DNA of 64,000 nucleotides from Paenibacillus polygoni (lineage in GTDB: Bacteria; Bacillota; Bacilli; Paenibacillales; Paenibacillaceae): positions 2,241,501 through 2,305,500 of the forward strand of contig NZ_CP127162.1 in assembly GCF_030263935.1 (NCBI RefSeq). The letters are read 5' to 3'. The translations under genes were made by a program, and so were the position numbers. The notes below the pieces were generated by a model. That model was given only the letters and a program-made list of their open reading frames with translations. It ran no database searches and was not told the origin of the DNA. This document shows, in pieces, positions 35,233 through 44,510 of the stretch (its first letter is position 1; each line of letters opens with the position of its first letter).

Positions 35233-36105
35233 ATGATCTCTACCTTCGTTCGACGCATTCAAGAAGTTTACCCAAACTTACATATTCAAGATGTTAAACA
35301 AAATGAGATCGGACAGAATAATAACGTATTTATTCTTAATGAATCTCTCGTTTTTAGGTTTCCTAAGTATAAGGAAGGATTAGAGAAATTAAAGCGAGAA
35401 ACCGAGATGTTAGAAACTATTTGTAAGACTGTAACAATGCAGATTCCATATCCAGCCTATAAATCTTTTAATGAGATGGAGGTAGGTAAGGCTTTCATGG
35501 GCTATAAGCTGATTGAAGGAGCTCCTTTTTGGAAGGAAGAATTATTAACCATCAAAAGCCAAGACCTATTGGATACGATTGCCTCACAACTTGTTACTTT
35601 TCTTATTGAACTCCATTCTATGGAAATACCGAAAGCAGTTGTTATTCAAAAACAACATGAAAGTGTACATAGAATTATAGAAAATCTGTTTATTAGAATA
35701 AGAGAGAAACTCTTTCCATTTATGCGTGTAGATGCGCAAAAAAAAGTAGTAGATAACTTTTATACATTTTTAAATAATACGCATAATCATAATTTAGAGA
35801 AAACCTATATTCATGGAGACTTTGGAGCAGGCAATATTATATGGAATCGAAAAGAAAACAGAATAGAAGGAGTTATTGACTTCGGAGGATCAGGACTTGG
35901 GGATCCAGCATATGATTTCGCAGGAATTCTCTCCAGTTACGGAAAAGAGTTCTTTGAAATATGTACTAATCTGTATCCGGGAGGAAAACAAATTTCAGAA
36001 CGAGTTCACTTTTATAGAAGCACCTTTGCTTTACAGGAAGCTTTACATGGGATAGATCATAATGACCAAGAAGCTTTTAAGAACGGAATTAAGGAATTTA
36101 GATAG
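35233..36105 (+). CDS. APH(2'')-like phosphotransferase, cassette 19
   Basis: ATG at 35233 after AAGGAG; an open frame upstream to 35092 only reads through the site. 290 aa. N-terminal NEIGQNNNVFILNESLVFRFPKY resembles the nucleotide loop of APH(2'') kinases; catalytic IHGDFGAGNIIWN and metal motif VIDFGGSGLGDPAYDFA are complete. A functional kinase is likely; aminoglycoside activity is an inference. Second APH-fold cassette of the array. Confidence 0.75.
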   Translation: MISTFVRRIQEVYPNLHIQDVKQNEIGQNNNVFILNESLVFRFPKYKEGLEKLKRETEMLETICKTVTMQIPYPAYKSFNEMEVGKAFMGYKLIEGAPFWKEELLTIKSQDLLDTIASQLVTFLIELHSMEIPKAVVIQKQHESVHRIIENLFIRIREKLFPFMRVDAQKKVVDNFYTFLNNTHNHNLEKTYIHGDFGAGNIIWNRKENRIEGVIDFGGSGLGDPAYDFAGILSSYGKEFFEICTNLYPGGKQISERVHFYRSTFALQEALHGIDHNDQEAFKNGIKEFR

Positions 36106-36123
36106 TTCAAAGAGGGCTGACAA

Positions 36124-36286
36124 CCTATAACAAAGTATCACGCTTCGGACCGTTCGGTCCTTGGTCTGCAAGAAGCGACTCTGAGAAGTGAACCAGCAGA
36201 CACTCCTGCTAGGCTAAGTGCTGCGCACCCAGTCGCTGACGCTCCTTTAAGCCTCTCGGACTCGTGAATACAAGAACGTTATCCGA
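36124..36286 (+). repeat. attC-like site 19
   Basis: Left box CCTATAAC complements its cassette start (TTATAGG at 35174) 7 of 7. TATCACGC pairs with CGTGAATA; right box GTTATCCGA; crossover G36278^T. Confidence 0.85.
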
Positions 36287-36348
36287 AAGGGCTGCTAATG
36301 TATTAAATCTATATTTAGAATCGAAATCCATATACATAATAAGAACGC

Positions 36349-36377
36349 TTGTACGTAGATAGAAATAAAGGTAAAAT
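36349..36377 (+). promoter_or_regulatory. Promoter inside the second toxin cassette
   Basis: TTGTAC, a 17-base spacer, TAAAAT, identical in both hexamers to the first toxin cassette. Confidence 0.7.
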
Positions 36378-36433
36378 ATAACTACAATTGAATCTTGGGT
36401 GGTCATGGTTTCCCTTCGAAAGGAGGTGAAGCC

Positions 36434-36529
36434 ATGGAAGTGAAAGATGCACTAACGATTATGTTCCTATTTGGATCATTCATTCTTGCACTTTTAACTT
36501 ACATTAATAATAACAACAAGAGAAAGTAA
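36434..36529 (+). CDS. Holin-like type I toxin peptide, second copy, cassette 20
   Basis: 31 aa, four substitutions from the peptide at 29511 (all conservative: I/L, L/F, T/S at three sites plus leader changes). Same GAAAGGAGGTG ribosome site, same promoter and same two downstream hairpins; similarity runs from about 36297 to 36690. Duplicate toxin cassettes 7 kb apart are typical of large integrons, where toxin modules resist deletion of the array. Alternative: a small holin-like peptide without toxicity. Confidence 0.72.
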   Translation: MEVKDALTIMFLFGSFILALLTYINNNNKRK

Positions 36530-36530
36530 A

Positions 36531-36638
36531 AACCCACCCTAAGGTTGACCGCCGAAGGTGGGTTTCCGATCTTAAATGACTAAGAAGGGATCACCCATCC
36601 AAGCCAATTGTATGGACCAAGTGTTAGCGCACTTGGTC
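36531..36638. terminator. Two stem-loops after second toxin gene
   Basis: AACCCACC/GGTGGGTT (36531-36564) and GACCAAGTG/CACTTGGTC (36615-36638) followed by TTTATTA, as in the first copy. The stretch to 36758 contains no gene. Confidence 0.6.
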
Positions 36639-36758
36639 TTTATTAAATATATAATACCATACTTGAAAAGATGTATCAAAGAACTAATTGAGTTAGAAAT
36701 CTTTGTTAAACAGACATACAGACTGATATTGAAGAGTTATTCGAAGATGGCATCCCCA

Positions 36759-36923
36759 TCAGATAACATCATATCTATGCTGCGGGCCGTTCGGCCCTTG
36801 GTTCGCAAGAAGTGAAAGCGAAGAAGTAGATACAGCTCACAACCCTACGAGGCTAAGTCTATCGGACTCGGCGCTTGCGCGCCTTAAGCTTCTTGGGTTC
36901 GTAGATACAAGGAAGTTATGTGA
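36759..36923 (+). repeat. attC-like site 20
   Basis: Left box TCAGATAAC versus its cassette start TTATCCGA (36279): 7 of 8. ATCTATGC pairs with CGTAGAT; right box GTTATGTGA; crossover G36915^T. Confidence 0.83.
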
Positions 36924-36971
36924 AATCAGTCAAGTGCATAATGTAAACCTAAAACTAGAAGGAGTGATCAC

Positions 36972-37508
36972 TTGATAATTATGATTAACGGTTCATTTGG
37001 ATCCGGCAAGACGTCGACTTCTCAAAAGCTGCAGCCTCTAATACCTAATAGTATGATTTATGATCCTGAAGAAATTGGATATATGTTGAGAAAAATCATA
37101 ACAGAAGACATCTACTTTGAAGAAGAACGGACTGATGATTTTCAGGATATAGAACTATGGAGAATACTTGTAGTACAGACAGCTCGAGAATTAATAAATA
37201 GGTATAAGAAACATCTTATTGTTCCAATGACAATATATAAGTCAGTAAACTTCAATTACATATTAAATGGATTTAGAAGTATTGATCGAGATACTTTTCA
37301 TTTTTGCCTCGTAGCATCTGAAGAGACGATCAAAAAACGAATTGAAGAACGGGGAGACAAATTTGATGTTTGGTATCAGAAGCAAACAAACGCGGGTGTA
37401 ATTGCGTTTAATGATATTAAATTTCAAGAACATATTGACACAGATAATAAAGAAACAGAAGAAGTTATAAGAATAATTCTAAGGAAGATTTCAAAAATCA
37501 ATGTGTAA
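36972..37508 (+). CDS. TmrB-like P-loop ATPase, cassette 21
   Basis: TTG start at 36972 after AAGGAGTG. 178 aa. Walker A INGSFGSGKTSTS, then YDPEEIGYMLR, LIVPMTIYKS and EEHIDTDN-type ending (FQEHIDTDNKE), co-linear with B. subtilis TmrB, which gives tunicamycin resistance by sequestering the drug. It may instead be a small-molecule kinase. Third possible resistance-type gene in the array. Confidence 0.72.
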   Translation: MIIMINGSFGSGKTSTSQKLQPLIPNSMIYDPEEIGYMLRKIITEDIYFEEERTDDFQDIELWRILVVQTARELINRYKKHLIVPMTIYKSVNFNYILNGFRSIDRDTFHFCLVASEETIKKRIEERGDKFDVWYQKQTNAGVIAFNDIKFQEHIDTDNKETEEVIRIILRKISKINV

Positions 37509-37532
37509 GTAATTCAACAAAGTGACTGACTA

Positions 37533-37715
37533 CACATAACAATGTGTTTGCGAATCGATATGCCCTCGGTTCGGCAGAAGTTAGAGGTGAATTCATAGAG
37601 GCAAATTCAACAGCAGGAAATGGAATCAGCCGGACACATCCAGCTCCCTAACCGAATCGCAGCGATCTTCGGACTTAAGGGGGTTGGACGTCGTGAATAC
37701 AAGAACGTTATGTGA
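37533..37715 (+). repeat. attC-like site 21
   Basis: Left box CACATAAC complements its cassette start (TTATGTG at 36916) 7 of 7. Left inner box GTTTGCG is eroded; right arm CGTGAAT then GTTATGTGA; crossover G37707^T. Tip CCTAACCGAATCGCAGCGATC class, like site 3. Confidence 0.82.
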
Positions 37716-37757
37716 AATAACCAAGTGATACATACATTAAACCAAAGGAGATTTACA

Positions 37758-37930
37758 ATGACTAACCTTAATGGGGGTTCACTGTTGGTTGGGGAACGCT
37801 TGTTTTAATTAATGCAGGATTAGCTCAAGGTAAAAATAGAAGCGGACTGAATTGGTTTATTTGGTTTCTAATTTCACTATTAATTGGTCCTTCAGCAACG
37901 CTATTTATTTTTGTGTGGTCTAAGAGATAG
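37758..37930 (+). pseudogene. Small membrane protein gene with homopolymer frameshift, cassette 22
   Basis: ATG at 37758 follows AAAGGAG but stops after 16 codons. Adding one G to the G5 run at 37773-37777 joins it to a frame encoding FTVGWGTLVLINAGLAQGKN, then a hydrophobic WFIWFLISLLIGPSATLFIFVW helix and a stop at 37928. I read a single-base deletion in a 56-aa membrane protein. Confidence 0.5.
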
Positions 37931-38964
37931 ACAAGATCAATCAGAGTATCAGTTTGTTAGCTGTATTTCGAAGATCAGATTTGAAAATTGGTTTCAAACT
38001 CGTATCTAAAGATCTGGATAATAGAAGTCAGAATAAAAGATTAAATTGCAACTCAGGTTAAAGTTCGTTATTTAAACAGATATAAAGCTTGTAAGTTATT
38101 TCAAGGAGTCGATCTCACCACATAAACCAGCTAATCAAAGTCAAGCATATCTGCCAAAATAATCAGACAGCTAAAGGCTAGACATACTTAAATAAACCTG
38201 CCCGAAAGAGAAGGAGATAATGAAATATAAATTCCAGTTTTAAAGTTAATCAGCTAGAAAATCTACCAGAATTCCACATACCAAAAAATAATGAGCAAAA
38301 GCTTGTGAGAAGCAGCCACAATTGTGACTTTTGCAGGACCATGAATCTGCTTGGAAATGGCTGATACAGTAGCTTGATACAAGGCAGTTCGAAGGTAAGA
38401 AGAGGGAACCTTTTCATATCTCCTTAGCAATTTCGAGTAGTTGCTGAAGCTTGGATTCGTTCCTAACACGACCACGACGGTTGGAGAGAAGCAGCTCGAA
38501 ATACGAAATAGAAGAATACTTTTCGTAAGCATTTTAAAATAAACTCATGGTTGTCGTATGCACCTAGAATGAAGATATCTTATGGAGCGATAAGTCAATA
38601 ACAGGTATCTAGAAGTAGCGGATGGCATCAGCTAAGGAAACGCGAGAAATTAAGGCTAAGTGATTCTCCATAGAGAGGTAATCTAACAACTTTGTGGAAT
38701 AAATATTTAGACATATCATCCAAGCATGAATACATACTGACATATCTTGTAAAGGAGGCATTTTTGTCTTGGACTGCCAGCAAAAGTGAGCCCTTAACAA
38801 TAAACAAGTTAGAAATGGAGGGGTATGATGTTCTATTCGTCATAAAAAAGCAAATCTTCAACAACATTTTTATTAGTAAAGGTTTAAAAAAACAAAATCC
38901 AAATATGGGATACTCTAAAACGAGATTTTAGGGGTTGCCTTAAGAAAAGGAGCAAAAAACTACG
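37931..38964. other. Eroded segment with one attC-like left box
   Basis: About 1 kb without a credible gene. At 38119 a box CACATAA is complementary, 7 of 7, to the start of cassette 22 (TTATGTG at 37708), so this is the decayed 3' site of that cassette. Frames at 38263-38532 and 38609-38867 (reverse) and 38692-38931 (forward) lack ribosome sites and recognisable products. The 5' boundary of the following xylanase segment cannot be found. Confidence 0.5.
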
Positions 38965-41817
38965 ATGAAAGTTGACAAACTCTTAATCCACGTTTCTCGC
39001 TACCTCTCAGTCATCATACTGTTCTCCGTATTCGCGTTTGACCCTGTCCCGGCCGCCGCGGTCGGAGGCGAACGGACACTTGTCTGGAATGGCGACGCTG
39101 ACAAAGCTGTATCCCTTAAAGTCGAAGGTGATGCGAATTTAACTCGCGTCAACGCTTCTGGAGCGAAGATCACATCTAACGCCCATAGCAATGATTTCCC
39201 AGGCATCTATTTCATTTATGATGCAAAAAAGAAGGACAAAGGCTATTTGAAAGTCGATGCCGAAGTATTTAAGAAATTTTCTAGCTTCACAGTAACCACA
39301 AAAGAAGGAAATGCCTACACAGATTACTTAATTGCTCCTGTATTTGGTCAGAAAAAAACCAACGACGATTGCTATGTTTTTTTCCTTGAAAACGTAGCGT
39401 CCGGCAGAAATATCAACATGGTTTTCATCGATGACGCTATCCTGATTCCTCTTGAGAGCGTCCCGTATCCTGAAATTATGGTTGAGCTGAACGACCTCAT
39501 TGCACAAGCTGAAACTTTAAAAGCTGGCAACGAGGAATTCCCGCTACAGATTAGCTATACCGATGACGGATCTGATGTGAACAAAGCTTTCCCCTGGGTG
39601 TACGCCGACGAACTCGAAGGTCTTGATAACGTGCTTGAGTTCGCGCGCAATGCACTCATTCCCTGGGCAGGCGAAGCCATAGCCAGCCTCGAAGACGCCA
39701 TAGCCAATTTTAAAGGAAAGATCAAAGCGGACGGTTCAGATCCCTATTTCCGTCTTGATCCGGGTCTGGGTAGAATACCTATAGATATCACGGCGCCTAC
39801 CAATGCCTGGACCTCAAGAACCCCGCTTGACAATCGTGTTCCCGCCAACTTTGCTGGTGGCACATACGCAATGATTCCATATCCATTTGCAGATTCCGAA
39901 GGCAAAGCTGATGTACTCCAGATCAATTACGCCCATAACGGAGCAAGCGTGTTCGGCGGAATCAGCATTCAATCTCCGTTGTCCCAGACTGTAAATGTCC
40001 CTACAGGCTCAACTATTGAGTTTGATGTGTACTACCCCAAGAGCGCGCAGGGCAAATACATGAGGTGGAGAGTCAGAAATACCAACTCTGACCTGGATAG
40101 CTACCTTAGGGGTTACCAGTACGATAATCTTAACCCTGACTGGGTTGGCAGCTACAACGGTGAAACCTGGTTGAGGGATCACCACAGCATAAGCGCCTCA
40201 ACAGGCATTTCTTCGGACTTCATTCTTGAGCTCCATGGCGAGACAAGTCGTCCCGCAGAAACTGGCATGCTTCTTGTCGCCAACATAAAAATAACCACAC
40301 CCGATCCCAATGGCATTGCGCTTCCTAACGTAGTCAACAGGGAAAACGAGAGTGTCGTAGCGCCTTTAAAGAGTGTATACAGCAGGGAAAATGATCTGTT
40401 CATGGTCGGCGCAATCGGAACCGGATCAGTAACCGGAACCAGAGCCAATCACTATGAGATCTTTGTCGACGGCAACAATCTTAAGGCCGATAGCACGCAT
40501 CCCCGCGGTCCGAACTGGCTAAGAAGCGTTAATGGCGCTACCCTGAGCGGTGCATCCACCCTACCTGGCATAGGTGAATACAGTTTCCCTACCAACTCTT
40601 ATCAAGCAATCAGGGATTCTGGTACTCCCGGACAGTACAAATCTCACGCTCATGTGTTGGCATGGTACAACCAAGCCCCAGCTTGGATGAGACAGATTAT
40701 TCCCGCGAACCTTCCATCCGGATATAACGGCACAACTGATTTCTATGGATTGGGAAACGGCGTTACAGCCCAAGTTGAGGTAGACAAAGAAATGGCCAGA
40801 AGAGTGCAGTTTAACCACACAATGTATGTGATGCGGCACTTCCTGACGAGTGATGTGAAGTATGGCTCAAGCGTATCCCGTGGAGTAATTCCCTTCAATT
40901 CATGGGACGTTCTCAACGAAGAGATCCACGAAAGCCGTCACAGCGAACTCATCCCGGCCGATGTGAACAACTGGAGGACGAGTCTCAAACACACGAACTG
41001 GCTTGTTGCAATGTCGGATGAACTAATTGGCGGTGATATCACCGAGCATTATATTTACTTACTTTTCAAATATGCGCACATCGCAGCCCCTAACAACCAG
41101 ATGGCGGCGGCTTATAAAGCCAACTATGCTGACCTTCCCGAGTATATGAAGCTCGACGGACATGATGATGATGGCAGTATTGACGCCTATATCGTAGACA
41201 ATCCTCCGAAACTAACCTACAACGATTACGGCATTGCTTCCCGCAGCAAGGCGAGGACTGTATTCAACATGGTTCGCGAACTGAACACCGCATGGCTCTC
41301 CGATCCGCTGTATGACGGAAGACCCCTTATCGAAGACATCGGTATTCAGGGACACGATTCGATTGGAAAGACACTTGCAAGCGATAACCAATATGCCATG
41401 GCCCTCTATGCTTCTCTCGTTGACCAAGGACTTCTTTCTGGCATATCTTTCTCAGAATTTGACCTTAAGGTACCGACCAATGCTCCCGGTGGCGGTGCGA
41501 CCGCTCCTGAGGTGCTAAATGTCAGACAGTCAGACGCCCTTGGTTATGAGTACGCGTTAATGTACAAACTGTTCACCAAGTTCGCCCCTTACATCGATCA
41601 CATCATCAGCTGGGGCGTATCCGGTTCAGGATGGCAGGGAAGCTATGTATTGTTTGACAGTCAGAGCAATGCCAATGCTGGTTACTACGGCGCCATGAAT
41701 CCGGACAGATTTATTCTTGGACATTCATACCTAGATGATTACTTTGAAGGCGAATACGAGAAACTCCAGGACAGCTATGAAATTGACCTAGGAGATCTTG
41801 GAATCTATACACGCTGA
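38965..41817 (+). CDS. GH10 endo-1,4-beta-xylanase-like secreted protein
   Basis: 950 aa, signal peptide ending near ...PVPAAAVGG. About 500 N-terminal residues look like carbohydrate-binding/beta-sandwich modules. The GH10 barrel follows: HVLAWYNQAPAWM (about residue 561), acid/base WDVLNEEI (about 647), LTYNDYGI, IEDIGIQGHDSIG, and nucleophile SFSEFDLKV (about 829). It is more GC-rich than the flanking cassettes and at least twice as long as any cassette gene. A good AAAAGGAG precedes it. Likely acquired separately; it would hydrolyse xylan outside the cell. Confidence 0.8.
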   Translation: MKVDKLLIHVSRYLSVIILFSVFAFDPVPAAAVGGERTLVWNGDADKAVSLKVEGDANLTRVNASGAKITSNAHSNDFPGIYFIYDAKKKDKGYLKVDAEVFKKFSSFTVTTKEGNAYTDYLIAPVFGQKKTNDDCYVFFLENVASGRNINMVFIDDAILIPLESVPYPEIMVELNDLIAQAETLKAGNEEFPLQISYTDDGSDVNKAFPWVYADELEGLDNVLEFARNALIPWAGEAIASLEDAIANFKGKIKADGSDPYFRLDPGLGRIPIDITAPTNAWTSRTPLDNRVPANFAGGTYAMIPYPFADSEGKADVLQINYAHNGASVFGGISIQSPLSQTVNVPTGSTIEFDVYYPKSAQGKYMRWRVRNTNSDLDSYLRGYQYDNLNPDWVGSYNGETWLRDHHSISASTGISSDFILELHGETSRPAETGMLLVANIKITTPDPNGIALPNVVNRENESVVAPLKSVYSRENDLFMVGAIGTGSVTGTRANHYEIFVDGNNLKADSTHPRGPNWLRSVNGATLSGASTLPGIGEYSFPTNSYQAIRDSGTPGQYKSHAHVLAWYNQAPAWMRQIIPANLPSGYNGTTDFYGLGNGVTAQVEVDKEMARRVQFNHTMYVMRHFLTSDVKYGSSVSRGVIPFNSWDVLNEEIHESRHSELIPADVNNWRTSLKHTNWLVAMSDELIGGDITEHYIYLLFKYAHIAAPNNQMAAAYKANYADLPEYMKLDGHDDDGSIDAYIVDNPPKLTYNDYGIASRSKARTVFNMVRELNTAWLSDPLYDGRPLIEDIGIQGHDSIGKTLASDNQYAMALYASLVDQGLLSGISFSEFDLKVPTNAPGGGATAPEVLNVRQSDALGYEYALMYKLFTKFAPYIDHIISWGVSGSGWQGSYVLFDSQSNANAGYYGAMNPDRFILGHSYLDDYFEGEYEKLQDSYEIDLGDLGIYTR

Positions 41818-41830
41818 TTATAATCTTGCA

Positions 41831-41879
41831 AACAACCTCCAATTCCACCTATGATAAAGTGGAGATGGAGGTTGTTTTT
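41831..41879 (+). terminator. Rho-independent terminator after xylanase gene
   Basis: AACAACCTCC and GGAGGTTGTT with an inner TTCCAC/GTGGA pairing, then TTTTTA. It lies 13 bases after the stop codon. The following 150 bases to the next site show no gene. Confidence 0.8.
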
Positions 41880-42032
41880 ACATACGAAATTAGTGATATA
41901 TAAGATCGAGAGGGAAGACAAGGAGTGATGCTCGATTAATATTTGAAGTATGGGCATAGAAGAATAAATATGAATATGTTATTAATTTTATCATTCACTA
42001 ACCAACTAGGGATTTCGAGGATGCTGTTACAT

Positions 42033-42184
42033 TCGATAACACAGTATTAACGCTTGGGTGCACACGCACCTCGGTCTGCCCGAGGCAATTTGAAGAAGTA
42101 GGTACAGGCGGACACACCTGCGAGACTAACTGCGCAAGCGCAGCCGGGGACTTCTCGGCGTCGCGTATACAAGAACGTTAGAGG
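42033..42184 (+). repeat. attC-like site 22
   Basis: Left box TCGATAAC, left arm ATTAACGC, right arm GCGTATAC then GTTAGAGG; crossover G42177^T. The matching 5' end of this cassette (expected TTATCGA) is not found upstream of the xylanase gene. Confidence 0.78.
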
Positions 42185-42251
42185 AAATCTGGGTAAAGCA
42201 TTAAAACAGAAAATCTCAACAAAGAAATCTTAATAAAAGGGACGGATTATT

Positions 42252-42941
42252 TTGGACTTGAGCCAAAGAAAGCATTGGAATGAAAATCATAAGAAACTAA
42301 CCAATATTATTCTAAAACCAAGTGAACATCAGAATTCAAAAGAACTTTTCTTGAGTCAACATAGTCTGTTACATTCATCAAAAATAAGTAACTCACCAGT
42401 TGCTACGCTTGAAGATGATTTACTAAAAGATTTACTGGAGGAATCATACCGTAAGTATCCTATTAAAGCACCCGATACACGAAACTCTATTGTATGGCAT
42501 GTGTGGCATGTTACACGTATTGAAGATATGACAATGAATATTCTCGTAGCTGAAGGTGATCAAGTATTACATACCGATAATTGGGCTAAGAAACTTAACG
42601 TAGATTATCCGCATTCAGGAAACGAAATGACAGAAATTGAAATTGCTGATCTAAGTGAGAATATTGATATTAATGCATTATTGGAATATAGAAACGAAGT
42701 AGGACAAAAAACTCGAGAAATTGTATCAAATTTATTACCAGGTGAATTTAGAAACAAAGTAGAGACAAGAAAAATTAATATTCTTAAAGAGCAAAATGCA
42801 GTAAAGGAAGAAGCCTCTTGGCTGCTTGAATATTGGGGGAATAAGACTACAGCTGGATTAATACTTATGCCTGCGACAAGGCATATATTTCTACATTTGA
42901 ATAAATCGATCAGAATCAAACAAAGAATTCAAAATAATTAG
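42252..42941 (+). CDS. DinB-like protein, cassette 23
   Basis: TTG start at 42252 after AAAGGGACGG. 229 aa, helical. SIVWHVWHVTRIEDMTMN (about residue 77) and C-terminal MPATRHIFLHLN provide histidines in the DinB/YfiT four-helix-bundle arrangement that holds a metal for thiol-dependent transferases. Another DinB-like cassette is at 62382. Confidence 0.65.
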   Translation: MDLSQRKHWNENHKKLTNIILKPSEHQNSKELFLSQHSLLHSSKISNSPVATLEDDLLKDLLEESYRKYPIKAPDTRNSIVWHVWHVTRIEDMTMNILVAEGDQVLHTDNWAKKLNVDYPHSGNEMTEIEIADLSENIDINALLEYRNEVGQKTREIVSNLLPGEFRNKVETRKINILKEQNAVKEEASWLLEYWGNKTTAGLILMPATRHIFLHLNKSIRIKQRIQNN

Positions 42942-42972
42942 GGGTATCAGAATTTTGAAGAGAGGTTTACTT

Positions 42973-43053
42973 CCTATAACAACATATTCTCACATCGATT
43001 ATTTACCCTCGGTCCGGCTTACGTCGAGTCGAGAATACAATAACGTTAACTGA
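42973..43053 (+). repeat. attC-like site 23 (81 bp)
   Basis: The shortest two-armed site. Left box CCTATAAC versus its cassette start TTAGAGG (42178): 6 of 7. ATTCTCAC pairs with GAGAAT; right box GTTAACTGA; crossover G43045^T. Confidence 0.8.
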
Positions 43054-43083
43054 AATTCGTAAAAACATGAGGGAGATGAACCA

Positions 43084-43770
43084 ATGATATTAAAAGAATT
43101 TGATTTGGATCTGCCTTACATTAAAGAAGATGCTGAGGACTATGAGCAAAGTTGGAAGCCTAAGCGGCTTCAGTTTAGAAATGAATGCCGCTGTATAGCT
43201 TCGATGATGGAAAGATATTTCAAAAATTACCGGTACAAGACTTCATTTTCTTGGAAGCTGATGATTGAATGTTATTCAGATATTAACAAATCGCGAAAAA
43301 AGTTTGTTAAATCTGAAGTATACGAAGTTAGCATGGAGTTTGATATTTCTAGATATTTCAATTTGGCATCAGAAGAAAAGAAATGGATGATTTTTAACGT
43401 ATTGAAAGAAGGGGCTTTTGAAGTACTTAAAGAAGAGGAATGGAATAGTGAACCGTTCATAGAAGTATTTTCGAAAATGGAAAACGATAATCTATTAAAC
43501 ATGTATCAATATGGTAAAGCAGTGTATAATCCCAAGCGTAATTTAAAGGCAATGGTTATATGTGAGCATGGAATAAGCGAGATTAAAATATATTTATGTA
43601 TAACAGACAAAAGTGGTAAAGAGATTGCAAGAAAACTTGTAATCAAAGAAGTACCAAATGAATGGAAGTTTCATATTCATTTAGGTAAACTACAATGGAT
43701 TTCTGAGAAAGAAGTAGCTTTAAAAAACAAAAACGGAATAATAGTAGGAACTTTGCAGGGAACTCAGTGA
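43084..43770 (+). CDS. Hypothetical protein, cassette 24
   Basis: 228 aa after GAGGGAG. Soluble, Lys/Glu-rich; contains RNECRCIASMMERYFKNYRY and a C-terminal beta-rich part. No family recognised. Confidence 0.65.
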   Translation: MILKEFDLDLPYIKEDAEDYEQSWKPKRLQFRNECRCIASMMERYFKNYRYKTSFSWKLMIECYSDINKSRKKFVKSEVYEVSMEFDISRYFNLASEEKKWMIFNVLKEGAFEVLKEEEWNSEPFIEVFSKMENDNLLNMYQYGKAVYNPKRNLKAMVICEHGISEIKIYLCITDKSGKEIARKLVIKEVPNEWKFHIHLGKLQWISEKEVALKNKNGIIVGTLQGTQ

Positions 43771-43783
43771 AGCCAACGAACAT

Positions 43784-43800
43784 TAGTTAACAATAAACAA
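43784..43800 (+). repeat. attC-like left half-site 24
   Basis: Box TAGTTAAC is complementary (7 of 8) to the start of its cassette (TTAACTGA at 43046), but no hairpin or right arm follows: the next gene begins 31 bases later. Its right half may be the orphan at 44396. Confidence 0.55.
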
Positions 43801-43821
43801 TTTAAAGGGAGGTAGCACAGG

Positions 43822-44385
43822 ATGAGTTTTAAAGAGAAATTCAAAGTCTTTCCGACTTTAAAAACTGAAAGACTAACACTTCGAGAACTCTCACAAGAGG
43901 ATGTTAATGCATTTCAAATTATTAATTCTGATAGTGATGTGTTGAGATTCATGGCAATTGAAGGACAAGGAATGACGATTGAGGAGACTTCTAAATGGAT
44001 AGATACTATGAATTCAAGATTTTATAAACATAGAAGTGCATTTGTTTGGGCAATAGCACTAAATAATAGCGATCGTGCAATAGGTTACATTGAGTGTACA
44101 AATTTTGTTAGAAGTTCGATGACTGATATAGCTTACTATCTTTCAAAGGATTACTGGAATCAAGGAATTATGAGCGAAGCAATTAAGGAAGTTATTAAGT
44201 TCGGATTTAATTTTGTTGGATTTCATAGAATACAAGCAACAGTTGCCGTTGAGAATAAAGCTTCTATTAGAACATTAATCAAATTAGGATTTACAAATGA
44301 AGGTGTATTACGTAAATATATGCTAGGTAAGGAATTTAGAGATGTAGCTATGCTTTCGATTTTAAGTAAAGATATAGATTTTTGA
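43822..44385 (+). CDS. RimJ/RimL-type GNAT acetyltransferase
   Basis: 187 aa after AAGGGAGGTAG. LKTERLTLRELSQEDVNAFQ at the N-terminus, AYYLSKDYWNQGIMSEAI and HRIQATVAVENKASIRTLIKLGF at the C-terminus are diagnostic of RimJ/RimL-type acetyltransferases. The gene sits between an orphan left half-site and an orphan right half-site, as if inserted into or fused within one cassette site. Confidence 0.85.
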   Translation: MSFKEKFKVFPTLKTERLTLRELSQEDVNAFQIINSDSDVLRFMAIEGQGMTIEETSKWIDTMNSRFYKHRSAFVWAIALNNSDRAIGYIECTNFVRSSMTDIAYYLSKDYWNQGIMSEAIKEVIKFGFNFVGFHRIQATVAVENKASIRTLIKLGFTNEGVLRKYMLGKEFRDVAMLSILSKDIDF

Positions 44386-44395
44386 ACGTATTTCG

Positions 44396-44434
44396 AAGAA
44401 GCCGGGGGGGTCGTGAATGCAAGAACATTATGCG
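44396..44434 (+). repeat. attC-like right half-site
   Basis: GGGTCGTGAATGCAAGAAC then ATTATGCGAAA: a right arm whose core G has become A (44427). No left arm is present. Confidence 0.6.
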
Positions 44435-44510
44435 AAAATTCAGAAATGCAAGTGAAAGGGAATTTCAAATTAAAAAGAGTGCTTTACCTGCTCGTAAAAA
44501 GGAGAAACGG

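Noticed and set aside
38263..38931. Open frames on both strands before the xylanase gene
   Set aside because: No ribosome sites, no recognisable motifs, overlapping frames on both strands in a decayed segment.
41212..41518. Extra frames within the xylanase gene
   Set aside because: Shadow frames of a GC-richer coding region.
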